Assembly (NCBI GenBank): GCA_003427395.1
Contig: BFEA01000073.1
Span: forward strand, 3,575,608 to 3,623,091
Length of the DNA stretch: 47,484 bases
Direction: 5' to 3'
Source: Chara braunii
Taxonomy: Eukaryota; Streptophyta; Charophyceae; Charales; Characeae
Shown: positions 1 through 10,070 of the stretch, in pieces
Layout: each line of letters begins with the position of its first letter
Position numbering within the stretch: position 1 is the first letter of the stretch
Position numbers and translations under genes: made by a program
The notes under the pieces: model-generated
What the model saw: the letters and a program-made list of their open reading frames with translations, nothing else
What the model was told of the DNA's origin: nothing
The model's database searches: none

Positions 1-53
<53 letters not shown>

Positions 54-70
54 CTCTCTCTCTCTCTCCC
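1..70. repeat. (TC)n microsatellite
   Basis: Nearly pure TC dinucleotide tract with one T-rich interruption near 49-53. It runs to the window edge, so its full length is unknown. The following ~230 bp (71-300) holds no gene that I can support. Confidence 0.97.
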
Positions 71-300
71 CCCGACTGCCATTTCCTGGCAGAATCCTGA
101 CAGGGTCTGAGAAGACATGCGAAGGGTAGGAAGAGATGGAGACCCCCAGTCGCTGCGAAAGATCTGCCCGTCTGAAATGACATTGTGGCAGATAACCTTG
201 CGAATGAGGACAGTACAGTCGGTGACCTGTCTGAGGAGTCACGACGGTCGGAATGTCCTCGGTCGACAACAACAGGAAGTGAATGACGTGACATGCAAAG

Positions 301-497
301 GAAAAAAAAAATTCTACAAACAAAAAATGGAAAAAAGAAAAAAAAATTGAGAAAGAAAAAAGTGAACAGAGCGAAGGAGGCACCATGAAACGAACCCCCC
401 GCTTTGTTTCATGGTGCCTCTGTCGCTCCGTTCTCTTGTTTCTTTCATAATGTTTTTTTCATTTTTTTCCCATTTTTTGTTTGTAGATTTCCCCCCC
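301..497. repeat. Imperfect inverted repeat, ~95-bp arms
   Basis: The left arm (about 301-400) and the reverse complement of the right arm (about 405-497) align over nearly their whole length. Both contain CTACAAACAAAAAATGG, an A-rich middle, then GAGGCACCATGAAAC next to a very short C-rich loop. This would fold as one long hairpin. It may be a fold-back (MITE-like) element or two facing copies of one repeat. I see no clear target-site duplication. The poly-C run at 490-502 marks the outer right edge. Confidence 0.75.
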
Positions 498-565
498 CCC
501 CCTTTTTCTATCGTTCTCCAACTGTCGTCGGCCAACGTGCGCTGTTGTCGTCACGGATTCAAGTT

Positions 566-1235
566 TCAGCAGGTGGAGGGGCTGGTGTCCCCATGTTCTC
601 CTCCCCGATTGCCATTCCCGTTTCGGCGCCGGTCAGCCATGATGCCGACCAACATCTGCAGCACAACGTTTCCTTCCTTTATGGCACTGGCGATAGCGCC
701 GACCTGGGTCGCCACCAGCTGCGCACCCTCTGTGCTTGCCCGGGCCAGAGCGCCAGCCGCCTTCTCCATCCCTTCATTCCCCGCCATGCTGGAATCTAGC
801 AGAGCCCTCTCCACAGTCAACACCGGCGGGCGGTCACCAACGCGCTCTTTTCCCATCGCCCCTTGCCGTTTCTTACGCAAGCGGTCGTCTTCTTCGGTGC
901 TCGCACTGCTCCGGCCCCCGCCTTCTGAAGAGCCATTGCCAAGCGGCGGTGTTTCGTTATCGGAAACACCGCTTTCAGCACCCTGGCAGTTCGATGATGC
1001 CATGGTGTTGTCACAGCCTCACAGGCGACATATGGCTTTCTGTGTGCCCACTCCATCTCCTCCCACAGCGGCTGCTCAAACGTCGTCGGGATTCCCTCCT
1101 TCTTCCTATCTTCGACGCTCATGTCCCAATACGATGGCTTCCCTGATGCGTTGCACTTGTGCAGGATGTCCTTCATCTTGCCCATGAGGTCAGACCACTT
1201 ATTCCTGCAGTCCTCCGCAAACAAAACCATTCAAG
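566..1235 (-). pseudogene. Myb/SANT-like (trihelix-type) DNA-binding protein, broken
   Basis: The minus-strand frame entering at 1230 encodes EDCRNKW..LMGKMKDI, then KPSYWDMS and an E/W-rich stretch (PLWEEMEWAHRKP). This is the pattern of the Myb/SANT-like domain found in plant trihelix factors and in the second protein of PIF/Harbinger transposons. The N-terminal part of the domain is missing: sequence upstream of 1235 is LINE. After VAC the frame breaks. An 8-nt near-duplication (TGTGAGGC before TGTGAC, about 1010-1025) shifts the reading frame, and the frame 1003-566 then continues with an acidic Ser/Gly-rich linker, a basic stretch (RLRKKRQGAMGKERVG) and an Ala-rich, probably helical tail ending near 566. 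The role would be DNA binding in the nucleus. Whether it was a host gene or the accessory gene of a DNA transposon cannot be decided here. The frameshift and truncation are read directly; the family is inferred from motifs. Confidence 0.6.
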
Positions 1236-1236
1236 A

Positions 1237-2012
1237 TCCACCAAAGCAAGTGTAGAGGGTGGGAAGGGGTCTGTAAAACATTCCGGAGGTCTCAAGGAAG
1301 CTCCTGGTTGAATATCAAACCAGTTGCGAAAGGTAAGTTGGTAATCCCGCTTGAACTCCACTTGCTCCCCTTCCCCTCCCAGCCATGTTACCTCCCCCAA
1401 CTTCTCTCCTAAGACATCCCCTAGCCATTCCAAAGTAAACTTTTGGATTCTTTGTTCGATATCTGTTTTTTGTTTGAATTGTTTCAGTGTTATTTTCATC
1501 TTAACCCATGGACTTCTGATTTCTGTTTGGACAACGTGTTGGACTATTTCTGTCAATTCCTTGCTTTCTATTTTCACTTTTTCCATTTCATTGATGCATC
1601 TTTTGTGCCACAGCGCCTACACAACCGCTTTCCTTCCCACATGAAAGAAATTCTGTTGAAATTCAGACAGGTCGATCTGCTGAGGGTTCCAGTATCCCAA
1701 CAGAATGACCCTCCACTCCCACGGCCAATCTATGCCTGTTAACCTTTGCCACACATAGTCCCAACGACGCAAGAGTAAAACGGAACATGGGCATTGCATA
1801 AAAATATGTTTGATTGTTTCTCTGTTTTTCCTTCTGGGAAAGGCCTGAACACAGGATTTGCACCATGGTAATGCCACTCCTTTTTGTTCTAGTGTAGAGT
1901 GGTCAATTAGCCAGTTATTTGTTGGTAAACACTTGTGTACTATCTGCCATTGCAAGGATGCGAACTTGGCCGGCCGCTCTTTGAATCCTTGACACCTTAC
2001 TGATTTGAGCAA
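1237..2012 (-). pseudogene. LINE ORF2 C-terminus: zf-RVT motif and terminal domain
   Basis: The 2012-1617 frame contains FASLQWQIVHKCLPTN, WCKSC and ETIKHIFMQCP. This CxxC...HxxxxC arrangement is typical of the zf-RVT motif after the RT of plant LINEs. The 1586-1173 frame continues with a lysine-rich helix, TLEWLGD, a Gly/Glu-rich spacer and RDYQLTFRNW, ending near PPSTLALVDLEWF. Each block aligns with the plus-strand LINE at 18230-19030. The two frames are in register, with stops between them. The region probably helps ORF2 bind RNA or DNA during target-primed reverse transcription (family knowledge). It runs straight into the Myb/SANT-like fragment. Confidence 0.82.
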
Positions 2013-2213
2013 GTCTTCATAGATATTCAGGTGTCTTTGTCATTTGTCTCTTACAATCTCTGGGACCATTATCTTGGGACGCAACAGCCTATAAGTTGCC
2101 TTAACTGACAGGGAATGCAATCTCTGGAATTTGCATCTCCGATTTGAACGTCATATTCAATCGGCAGGATCCAGAGGAAGGTTAGAAATAAGATGTTGTG
2201 GAAGGAACACTAT

Positions 2214-2893
2214 TCATTCCTTTGCTGATGTGGCATATAAAGTCCTCACCCTATACATTATCTCAAAGGAGAAAAACCTTACCTCATCCTGATCTCTTTT
2301 AGCAATCTTATTGAAAATATTCACTAGGGCTCCCTCCTCTTGTACATCTAATATTTGTCCTATTGTCGTGGAATCATCCTGTTTGTGAACGCTCACCCAG
2401 TCAGTCATCTGAAGCATTGGACCCTTCTTTAAAACAATTATCCAAGCCAAAGAAATGACTGACAAAACTTCATCCAATTTTTTCATAAGTTTATGTGCAT
2501 ACTTAATTTCTTTCTGAGTTTTTCCACTGTCTTTCAGCTTCTGTTCTCAGGATTCCATAGGTCCTTGACTCTTACAATTTCATTCTTAACCCATGTGGAC
2601 CATGGAGAAGCTGAACTTATGAAGACCTTCTCATTTTGATCCGTGATCCATCGATTACCAAAAAGTGGTTGGCGCAGGATTTCCTCATATCTTGTTGGCG
2701 GAGATTTGTTGGGTAAAGGCAGCTCACACCAATATTTTAGTAGACTATACCAGAAACCATCTAGACTTAGATCTCTCCTGACCGCACCTCTTGTTTCTGA
2801 CATGGTACATTGTGCCTGGGGACGAGGAATGGTCCAATACCTATCTTCTATCCATGTAAGAGGGTGCACTTCCTTGGTGGTCTGGGGGGCCAT
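2214..2893 (-). pseudogene. LINE ORF2 region between RT and zf-RVT, decayed
   Basis: Frame 2893-2534 contains RQPLFGNRWITD and SPWSTWVKNEIVRVKDLW, matching the plus-strand LINE at 17510-17640 (RQPLFGNRWITD, SPWQGWVRRGVTRVYD). Frame 2486-2214 continues the alignment after a frameshift at about 2490-2534. Many stops occur between 2214 and 2012, so this is the most eroded part of the element. It is non-catalytic linker between the polymerase and the zinc motif. Confidence 0.75.
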
Positions 2894-3043
2894 TCTACGA
2901 ATTTGATCCAGGGTCAGCTCTTGTCATGACAGATCCGTCGCTAGAATTAAGCGCTTCAAAACTTGAAGTAAGAAGGCTTTACATTGTATTTTTGGTTCAA
3001 TAATTCTCAAACCTCCTTTGATTTTGGGTTGGATTAATGTCTG

Positions 3044-4138
3044 TCAGGCCACTCTTGGAATTACATGTGGTAACTCATGATCCCCTCGCCATAAGAAGGT
3101 TGTCAGTTGCCTTTGTAGTTTCTTTGTTGCTTTCTTGCTGAGTGACCACAGCATTGCTTTGTACCAAATTGAGGCTAAGACCACATTATTGATTAATAAA
3201 TCTCTACCAAATATTGATGTATGTTTATTCTTCCACAGCCTCATTTTTTCTAATGTTGGTGAGAAAATCTATAAATCGTTTGAGTTAGACTTCCCATGAG
3301 CTATGAGAATCACGCCTAATACTCTGATGGGGGCATCTAGAGGCAACCATTTAATCCTAGGGGATTCTGGTGGTCTGTCCCCTTGAGAATGAATCCACCA
3401 TCCCTACGTTTTGTTACCCCAATTCACCAACATATCCAAGAGATTAGAAAATTTGTCCATTAATGCCTTAGTTTCCTCAAAATTAGTCGAAGAAGCTTCC
3501 ATCATAATGGTTAAATCGTCAACGAACATAGAGTAGATGGGAATAACTTTTTCTGGTATGTTGGCTATTCGAAGCCGTTGAAGATTGCAGTTTTTCCTAA
3601 GATTGACCCCTAATGCTTCCATAATAATTACAAAAAGAAAAGGGGCTAAAGGGTCCCCTTGTCTTACTGATCTTTGAAGAGGAATCTCATGGGATAATAA
3701 ACCATTGACTTGGACCCTTGTTGTGGCATTTGAATGAAGTATCTGTACCCATCTCCTTATCCTAGTTCCAAACTCCATCTTAGCTAAGCAAGTATCCAGG
3801 AAATGCCAATTTACATGATCATATGCTTTTTCAAAGTCTATGAAGATAAATGCCGCATTATGTTTATTCTGCCTGGATAGTTTGATCATTTCATTGACTA
3901 GCATAACATTGTCCTGTATGTATCTCCCCTGAATAAATCTAGTTTGAGAATAATGAATTATGTCTGTCATTACTGAAATGAATCTATTAGCAATAACCTT
4001 GGCTAACATTTTATAAACTACTGTTAAAAGGGCGATTGGTATATAATTCCTAATATTGTTTTTTTCTCCTTTTTTGTATAATAATGTTAGAACTCCTTGT
4101 CCAACAATTTCTCGCATCGTTCCTAAGTGGGTCGCCAA
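3044..4138 (-). pseudogene. LINE reverse transcriptase (RVT_1 type)
   Basis: The frame 4138-3404 begins GQGVLTLLYKKG and carries the RT palm motifs. Motif A is FIDFEKAYDH, with Asp about residue 101. Motif B is RQGDPLAPFLF, at residues 159-169. Motif C is FVDD, at about 205-208, where the usual middle Ala of FADD is Val but both catalytic Asp are kept. The same frame resumes at 3244-3044 (LWKNKHTSIFGRDLLINN, thumb region) after two stops. The start of the frame is not a natural N-terminus, because it follows a deletion at about 4140. The enzyme would copy LINE RNA at nicked target DNA. This copy is inactive. Confidence 0.9.
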
Positions 4139-4356
4139 ATGACCACCCCAACACTCCTCGGCCGCGGAGCGTGAGCTCGAAAGGCCCTATAGGGCCATAC
4201 TTCTTTGTGCACTCGATGATGTTCCGCGGAGTCCATCAGGTGGGTTTCTTGGACACAAATTGCGTTCAGCCAGTCCCTACTCTCCACCCCCCTGATCTGG
4301 TCCCAGATGGCTTGTTTCTTTGATGAAGATGTTGATGCGCGGCCATTTACACTCAA
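4123..4356 (-). pseudogene. LINE AP-like endonuclease, N-terminal stub
   Basis: The 78-residue frame holds VNGRAS, IWDQIRG, DWLNAICVQETHL and GVVIW. This is the start of an endonuclease/exonuclease/phosphatase fold with the catalytic QETH motif. A full LINE endonuclease is about 220-240 residues and is followed by a linker before the RT. Here only about 75 residues remain, and the RT begins in another frame within about 10 bp of GVVIW. About 1 kb or more of ORF2 is therefore missing. The active-site His and Asp residues of the C-terminal half are absent. Confidence 0.8.
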
Positions 4357-4502
4357 AGATCGCAGGTCAAGATCAACCTCTCTCTTCCCTTTTGCTCAAT
4401 TTTTATACCTACCATACAAGGCCCCGATAAAATCCATTTTCGTTTTCTTGTTAACCAATTAAGACCGTAAAGACCCTAAAGATGTACCCAGTCTATAGCG
4501 TT

Positions 4503-5731
4503 TCATTCCTCTGACCCCGAGGAAGGTCCCTCTCTGAGGAGTCTGATGAGGATATCCCACACTTCCTCTCCTAACCAGGTATTGCTTGGTCTGATTTTAA
4601 GAAGTTGCAGATCAAGCAGCGAGTTCCTGGTTACCCATTTCAGCCCCACCTCCTTATTAGGGTCACAGAGGATGTACACAATTCTTTCTGCAATATTTTT
4701 TTGTCCGTATGAAGCGATTCTCGTGGCCACTGCTTCCACGTGAAGTTTTTTTTCGCACATAGGTTTGCAGGTCTGATTTGAACACTCCTTCGCCTGCTGG
4801 GGACTAGAGGGGGAACACTGAAGACCATCCCTGTAAGGTGATTTCCTCGTGCCTGGCATGAGGGGGCTAATTTAGACCTACCTCCCATTTCTGTTCCTTC
4901 TCCCGGACGGGTACGACCAGGATCTTTCCCCGATGGGGGGAGGGTGGGGCAAATCCATTCTCTAACAGGTGGCGCATTTTTTGCCTTTTGCTAACCAGCT
5001 CCCCTCCCGGGGGGTCTGGCGCTGCTTCCAAGAGGGGGGGGGAAGATTGTAGAACAGGGTCCCCTTGTTGCTTGTTCGCCTTGGACACAGCTGTCTCTTC
5101 AACCTTATTTTCAACACTAGTCACTTCAGACCCCTGGCCCCCCTGGCCCCCCTCTGAACTTACTGTCATGCCCACCGATGGCCGTGTTCCCCTTGACTGT
5201 TGTTGGACAATTTCCTGTGTGGATACCAAGTTGCTGACCTCCTCTTGTTTCGTTTTGGGTTCCTCTGATGTCTGGGGGCGAAAGCGGGCCAGTACTATTA
5301 TCAGCAGACGGTGACAAATGTTGGACCAATTGACACTTTCAAGTAGGCCGTGCTCGAGGGTCATTTTAAGTGTTACACCACTCTCCAATAATGGGACCAG
5401 CTCCCTGCATGCACAGTCCCAGAAGTAGTCCCCATGTCCCGGATACCTAGCCTGCAGATTTTGATAGAGCCAGTGGGCCACTTTCGTCAATTTATCCTCC
5501 ACCGGGATCTGGGTATCTTCCTTTTTTTTCGCCATCCTTGTCTGCTTCCTTCATCTCTATATCCAAGGGGGGGGGACCACCCTCCACCTCCATCGGGGCT
5601 AGCCCAAAGGCCTTCTCAAAAATATCTATTTGATCCCTTCCTTCCCCTCCTTCCAGCGGAGGTAGGGGTTTTTGACTACCAGCCTCCTTTCCTTCTTCTC
5701 CCCTTCCCCTGTTCTTGAGACCACCTTCCAT
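4503..5731 (-). pseudogene. LINE ORF1-like protein, C-terminal part, frameshifted
   Basis: Frame 5731-5492 (Gly/Glu-rich, ending EMKEADKDGEKK) runs into frame 5535-4867 (KKKEDTQIPVEDKLTKVAHWLYQNLQ) by a one-base shift in an A-run near 5530. Frame 4859-4503 follows, with a patch ending LLREGPSSGSEE just upstream of the ORF2 endonuclease. The content is low-complexity acidic and proline-rich sequence with a helical segment (VAHWLYQNLQARYPGHGDYFWD). I see no CCHC knuckle. Position and order fit the ORF1 (RNA-binding gag-like) product of a plant LINE. The identity comes from context and not from a diagnostic motif. Confidence 0.55.
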
Positions 5732-5822
5732 GCCATCTTTCTTCTTCCCAGGCTGCTCCTCAATCTGCTTTCGGGTGCCCTGAACCCCCGGGCTCTGTCC
5801 CCCTGCCCCTGTTAGTGTCTTA

Positions 5823-6560
5823 TTAGCAACTTGTGATTTCTGTTTCGGGGCGGGGACGGGGAGGGGGGCGGGGACGGGGAGGTCCCCTGGCTGCCCTTCC
5901 GGAGAGGCGGCCAGGGGAGGAGGTTGGTTTGCCCTTGGTGTTTTTGGCGGGGTCCAACTGTTCGGGGGCGTGGCTCCAAACTTGGTTCTCCCTGCCCCAG
6001 ATCCATCCCCTCACTCTCCCTTCCCCATCCTTTTCTTCTGAGTAAGCCCACCCCTTGTGGCCTGCGTCGACAGTTTGCCATTTGGACATTGAGAATGGGT
6101 CACGTTGGAGTCGGCCAGTGGACCTGTTTTGCCTCAAAGGGTGGTGAGAACGCGCCGTATCGCCTTAGCTTGTGGGCCGTGTGTATTTGATACACCTTCC
6201 CCCCCACTCAAAAATGGATAATGTCGTCGAGGGAGAAGGTCTGATCCCGAGGGAGGTCCAAGGCCAGCATGACATAGTCATCCCTCTTGGCCACGTAAGC
6301 CGGAAGGGGGTCTAAGAAATTGACTATGTTGTATCGCTGGCCAAGGTCGTGTATAAATGTAGCTTGTATCTCTACTGGGATATGCCTTAATTCTACCCAG
6401 AAGAAATCCCTCTCTCATTTGCTCCCGCTTCTCATCTGGTCCGAGTTTCTTTGGAAGCCATGGGTAGACACGAACTTCTGATCTACTGCATCTCAGCCGT
6501 CTCCAACCATCCATTCGTTGCTTGTTCAAACATACTCAGAACTGTGAAGACTGCCAAGGA
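5823..6560 (-). pseudogene. LINE ORF1-like N-terminal region (DUF4283-like)
   Basis: Reading the minus strand across several frames gives EVVHEFFLVQPVSLAVF, then FWVELRHIPVEIQATFIHDLG and YNIVNFLDPLPAYVAKRDDY, ending DIIHF at about 6215. A second block, from 6190 down, reads YGAFSPPFEAKQVHWP and then KWQTVDAGHKGWAYSEE. The FWV.L..IPVE....I...G pattern resembles the DUF4283 RNA-binding region at the start of plant LINE ORF1. Frameshifts near 6400-6430 and 6140, and stops near 6210 and 6080, break it. The 5' end of the element is placed only roughly, near the (TTC)n tract. Confidence 0.45.
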
Positions 6561-6649
6561 GACCGGCTGTACCAAGAAAAATTCATGAACCACCTCTGGG
6601 CTCCCCTTCATCTCCTCTAGCTGCTTGCAGATTCACTTAATCTTAGCAT

Positions 6650-6704
6650 CTTCTTCATCTTCTTCTTCTTCTTCTTCTTCTTCTTCTTCTTCTTCTTTCT
6701 TTTT
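6650..6704. repeat. (CTT)n microsatellite
   Basis: About 16 CTT units followed by a T-rich stretch. It lies just beyond the 5' end of the minus-strand LINE. Confidence 0.95.
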
Positions 6705-6779
6705 TTCCCTCGCTAGAATTCTTGTTTCTACCCTCAAAACCATAATCTGTTAATATCCAACATAAATCAGGATGGTTGG

Positions 6780-6996
6780 AAAAATACACACTAAACATAC
6801 CCCAGAGATCGTGCCTTTCTCTGAATTTCAAAGATTTGATAACGATCGGGAAATTGGAGACGATTGGACTTGAACCAATCGTTCCCCCAGTGCCTTCGTG
6901 GGAGCCTGGATTAGGCGCTAGCTTCTTATAGGCAGCAATCCATAGATTTATGTCTTTCATGAGACTGGTGAATAGGCCACTGTGCGATCGATACAT
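6780..6996 (-). pseudogene. Possible group II intron-type RT N-terminus fragment
   Basis: The frame from 6996 reads [22 protein letters not shown] followed by GTGGTIG. Group II intron-encoded RTs start their domain 0 with a block of the form LW..AY.KL..NPG..TPG..G.TIDG, so the resemblance covers about 35 residues. A dinucleotide loss at TI-G would explain the shift after it. Beyond that the frame is unrelated and ends in Arg-rich translation of the microsatellite. It could be an organelle-derived insertion or chance. No other maturase motif is present. Confidence 0.3.
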
Positions 6997-6999
6997 ATC

Positions 7000-7328
7000 T
7001 CATCGATATGATATAGTATCATCCAGATAAAGCGACCGTATGCTCAGCCGAACCAACGAACCGGATTGGAACCAAAAATCCATATATATGTATATATATG
7101 CCAGAAGGAAGAAAAGTGGTAAAGTCTGAACGGTCTGGATTATGAATTTATTGAAAAGACAGCGTAAAGGTAGGGCACAGTAGAACTTGTGACCCAATAT
7201 TTAGAAGTTACTTCTTTATTTCCTGAATGTCGTACCCCCTGGATGTATCTAGACTTTGGCTGAGTCCACATAGTACATCGAGGGGGTAGGGCGTTTTCAG
7301 AACGCTGTACCCAAAATTTCATCAAATT
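7000..7328. other. No gene seen
   Basis: A/T-rich sequence with a short (TA)n-like patch at 7083-7100. No frame looks coding and no repeat is recognised. Confidence 0.6.
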
Positions 7329-7689
7329 TTGGCCCCATTTTTTTTTTTTTTGCTTTTTAAATAAACCAGTCCAGCGTCAGTAGGCAAGGTGATACGAGCA
7401 ACCTCCCCTAGTGCACGATCCAGTTACTCCAATCTATTGGTGGGGAGCCTCACCTGCTGGAAAACAGGTCCAGCATCCCAATTGAACATTTGATAAACTG
7501 CAGAGGGTAAGAGGGTATCTGACTGCCAAGATTGACTGCCCCGGTGAGACTGGGGGGTTAACTGAGCAGCTGTTCCTATTTAACAAAATTGCTACCTCTT
7601 CAGACTATCTTAAGTCCGCCAGATGTATTTTTCTAACCTAGCAGCAAATTTTCCCTGTTTTCAATCCATACTCAACACACCTTTGTTAT

Positions 7690-8510
7690 GATTCTGGTTG
7701 TTTGTTGCCTGTAGGCCAACACTCACTCACATAGACTTCCAGGTATGCCCATACATACACAGAAGGAAGGGGAGAGGATAGGGGTATCACACCGCACAGG
7801 GAGAGATAAACACAGCGGAAGACTTGACCATGTGATATGACAGGGTACACTGAAAGTGCAATTCACTCCACTCAATCCTCACAACCAGTCATAGAGAAAA
7901 GCCGGGCAGATCACATCCAGAGAGCAATGAAACGATGATAGTCCAGACACAGTATCGCACTGTTTATTAAACTCAGAGTCTCAAATTGTCGGGATAACTT
8001 CAGTACCACGGTGCGCTGCTCAGATATGAGCAGCGCTTCACTCTCCAACCCTGATTAACACTCGTAACACCCCTGAGCCCCTGAAACATCAAGCACCACC
8101 CAAATACAGTCTCCTGGGGGCATCGCCACCCTGAAACAGGCCTCTGAGGCCAAGCGCTACACAAAGGATGAAGAAGAAGACCAGCGCCACAGTATCTGAT
8201 GATGACGAAGTGTCGGAAGACTTCCCGGGCAGAAGTCTGCAGCAGCGCCACCAAACCCTGACAAGATGACCTCTGGGATGAAGAAGCTGCAGCTATGGCT
8301 GCAGCGCAAACCCTCTGGGACCCCACTCCGGAGGAGGGTCCAGCAGGGCACCAATCTCTCTCGCCTCCAGCAGACCTCGATAACCCAGACCTCTGTCAGC
8401 CCCTACGTGCTGGCAGAGTACAGCGCAGGTCCCAGCTATGGCCTACACTCCGAAGGTCTGGCTATGCCCGTCTCCTTCCACGCTGAGCCGTCACCACTTC
8501 CGGTTCATGC
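7690..8510. other. Unassigned segment within LINE 3' region
   Basis: GC-richer sequence. A plus-strand frame at 8295-8486 reads TLWDPTPEEGPAGHQSL and so on, with an upstream acidic stretch (DDDEVSEDFPGRSL) in another frame. The order suggests an acidic protein remnant with a frameshift near 8265. I do not recognise the family. There are no membrane or catalytic motifs. Confidence 0.3.
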
Positions 8511-9256
8511 ATAGTGCAGCAGCGATGAACAATCCAAATCAACCAACGCTAACTCAGAGAGGGGAAAAGGGTCAGGAAAAAATTCTGGTGATTTCAGTGA
8601 AGCTCCTGGTTGTATTTTGAACCCGTCCCGGAAGGTAATATGATAGTCCCTCCTAAGAGAGACTCCCCCCCCCTCCCCCCCCCTAGCCAAACCACATCCC
8701 CCAGTCTCTCCCCTGAGGAGTTCCCCAACCAGTCTGTTGTAAATGTCAGCAGTTGTTTTTTTATTTCTGTTTTCTGATTAAAAGTAATCGGACGTTTCTT
8801 AAATTTAGCCCAATGGGCTCAAATTTCTGTTTGTATAAATTGTAGAATGATTCTGCAAATTCACCTCCCTCTATTTTAACTTTCTCACATACATATACAC
8901 AGCGTTTATGCCTTAGAGTCCACAGTATTGCTAAGTAAAAAACTTCTGCTGGAATTCTGACAGCTCTGTTAAGATTGGGTTCCAATATCCCAACAGAATC
9001 GCTTTCCAACACCACGGCCAGTCTAACCCAGTGAATCCCGGTTTCGATTTTCAATTTCGTTAACTTTCTCCCACACATACACACAGCGTTTATGCCTTAG
9101 AGCCCACAGTATTGCTTTCCTTCCTATAGTAAAAAACTTCTGCTGGAATTCTGACAGCTCTGTTAAGATTGGGTTCCAATATCCCAACAGAATCGCTTTC
9201 CAACACCACAGCCAGTCTAACCCAGTGAATCCCGGTTTCGATTTTCAATTTCGTTC
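8510..9256 (-). pseudogene. LINE ORF2 C-terminal domain, second copy
   Basis: Minus-strand reading gives EPNLNRAVRIPAEVFY-type sequence, a lysine-rich helix, then RDYHITFRDGFKIQPGASL and LSELALVDLD. It aligns block by block with 1240-1740 of the first LINE. A 185-195 bp internal tandem duplication (8874-9058 and 9059-9254) repeats the segment after the zinc motif, so the frame is disrupted. A poly-C tract at 8667-8683 replaces the Gly-rich spacer. Confidence 0.75.
8874..9254. repeat. Tandem duplication, ~190 bp x2, inside LINE
   Basis: The units are 8874-9058 and 9059-9254. Both start TTAACTTTCTC.CA.ACATA, include the same ~110-bp block beginning AAAAAACTTCTGCTGG, and end TTTTCAATTTCG. The first unit lacks about 11 bp (CTTTCCTTCCTATAG region) present in the second. 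Confidence 0.92.
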
Positions 9257-10070
9257 AAAAAATATAATATGTCCGTTTTCACGAAATCGCTGTTTACTCT
9301 GGTTCGGGTGAACTGCAAGCCTAACCCAACCCTCTTGGCTAGTGGGCCCTCCCCACAGGTGATGTTCCCACCAATAGACGCAGCCTCAGCGGCAAACTGC
9401 GCAGACCTGACATTGTGAGGTCTCTCTACGTGGCATCATGCAGTGGCTTAAATTTCTCAAAAATACAAAAAGCGAAACGAGAAAAAAAAAAAAGAAGATA
9501 AAAAAAGTGAATACTCTCAGCATGCAGAGATGCCCAGGTTCATTCTGACAGTGGCACTTCGGGGATTTCCGGACCCCGACACGAGGCAATCAAGGAAGCA
9601 TCTGCAGGATTGCGATCTTTGTCAGGATGAAACGAACCGGCAGTCACATGATGGCCGTGGATCCAATCAGGGTGTGAAGGGAGGTACATACGAAAAGAAA
9701 GTGTGGCCTCTCTGTGCATGGCTGCAATACAAATTGTGGCTGTGCAGAAGGAGGCTGCAATTTTTAGTTGGGTGGGGTTCGGACTTGTGGCGTAGAGATG
9801 TCCACCTCATCTTGCCCTTCCTCTCCAACCCCTTGGCAGTTGAATTGAGGCCGATGGCATCGATTACCCAGCCATAAGGAGGGCGTTCACTTGATATTCC
9901 GAGGGGGGGCTGTAAAGCTTGTAATGCCCACCCCTTCCTCCCCCCCTCCTCTTACCCTCTGTTCTCTGATAAGACCTTGGCCAGATAGCGCACGGATTCA
10001 GAAAAGGTTATTTTCTCTGTCGCGTATGTAGTATTTTTATTTATTTTTCCTTTCCATTCTCCTCCCCCCC
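9257..10070. other. No gene seen
   Basis: Contains an A-rich run at 9478-9505 and C-rich runs at 9928-9950 and 10062-10070. A 115-codon plus frame at 9530-9877 has no recognisable motif and I do not call it a gene. Confidence 0.5.

Larger units (their letters stand above)
1230..6560 (-). mobile_element. Degenerate non-LTR retrotransposon (plant-type LINE), internally deleted
   Basis: On the minus strand, from high to low coordinate, lie an ORF1-like region (6560-4503), the N-terminus of an AP-type endonuclease (4356-4140), reverse transcriptase (4138-3044), a connection region (2893-2214), a zf-RVT zinc-binding motif (about 2012-1750) and a C-terminal domain (1640-1235). The same order and sequence recur in the plus-strand LINE at 16103-19890. 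The element is dead: there are several in-frame stops, at least one frameshift near 2500, and a deletion that joins the endonuclease start directly to the RT. The 3' end stops abruptly inside the Myb/SANT-like gene at about 1235, with no poly-A tail. The 3' end was therefore lost, or the junction is a later rearrangement. Confidence 0.88.
7336..9256 (-). mobile_element. Second minus-strand LINE, 3' part with poly-A tail
   Basis: The T-run at 7336-7350 is the poly-A tail read on the minus strand. The adjacent 7351-7620 aligns with the end of the plus-strand LINE 3' UTR (19640-19890): both contain GGACC(C/T)GTTTTCCAGCAGGT, an upstream CAGTCAATCTTGGCAG-like stretch and TTTA(A/T)TTAAAAA at the tail. 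The coding C-terminus (RDYHITFRDGFKIQPG...) lies at 9256-8510. About 0.8 kb between them (roughly 7690-8510) does not match the other LINE and may be an insertion or divergent UTR. The element is 5'-truncated, and I could not identify a convincing target-site duplication. Confidence 0.65.

Noticed and set aside
404-1187. Long plus-strand frames over 404-1187
   Set aside because: They are antisense to the Myb/SANT-like frames, low complexity, and begin inside the inverted repeat.
6855-6905. tRNA T-arm-like sequence on the minus strand (ATTGG-TTCAAGT-CCAAT)
   Set aside because: No D-arm or anticodon arm lies upstream, and the same bases read as the group II-like protein fragment. The arm is probably coincidental.
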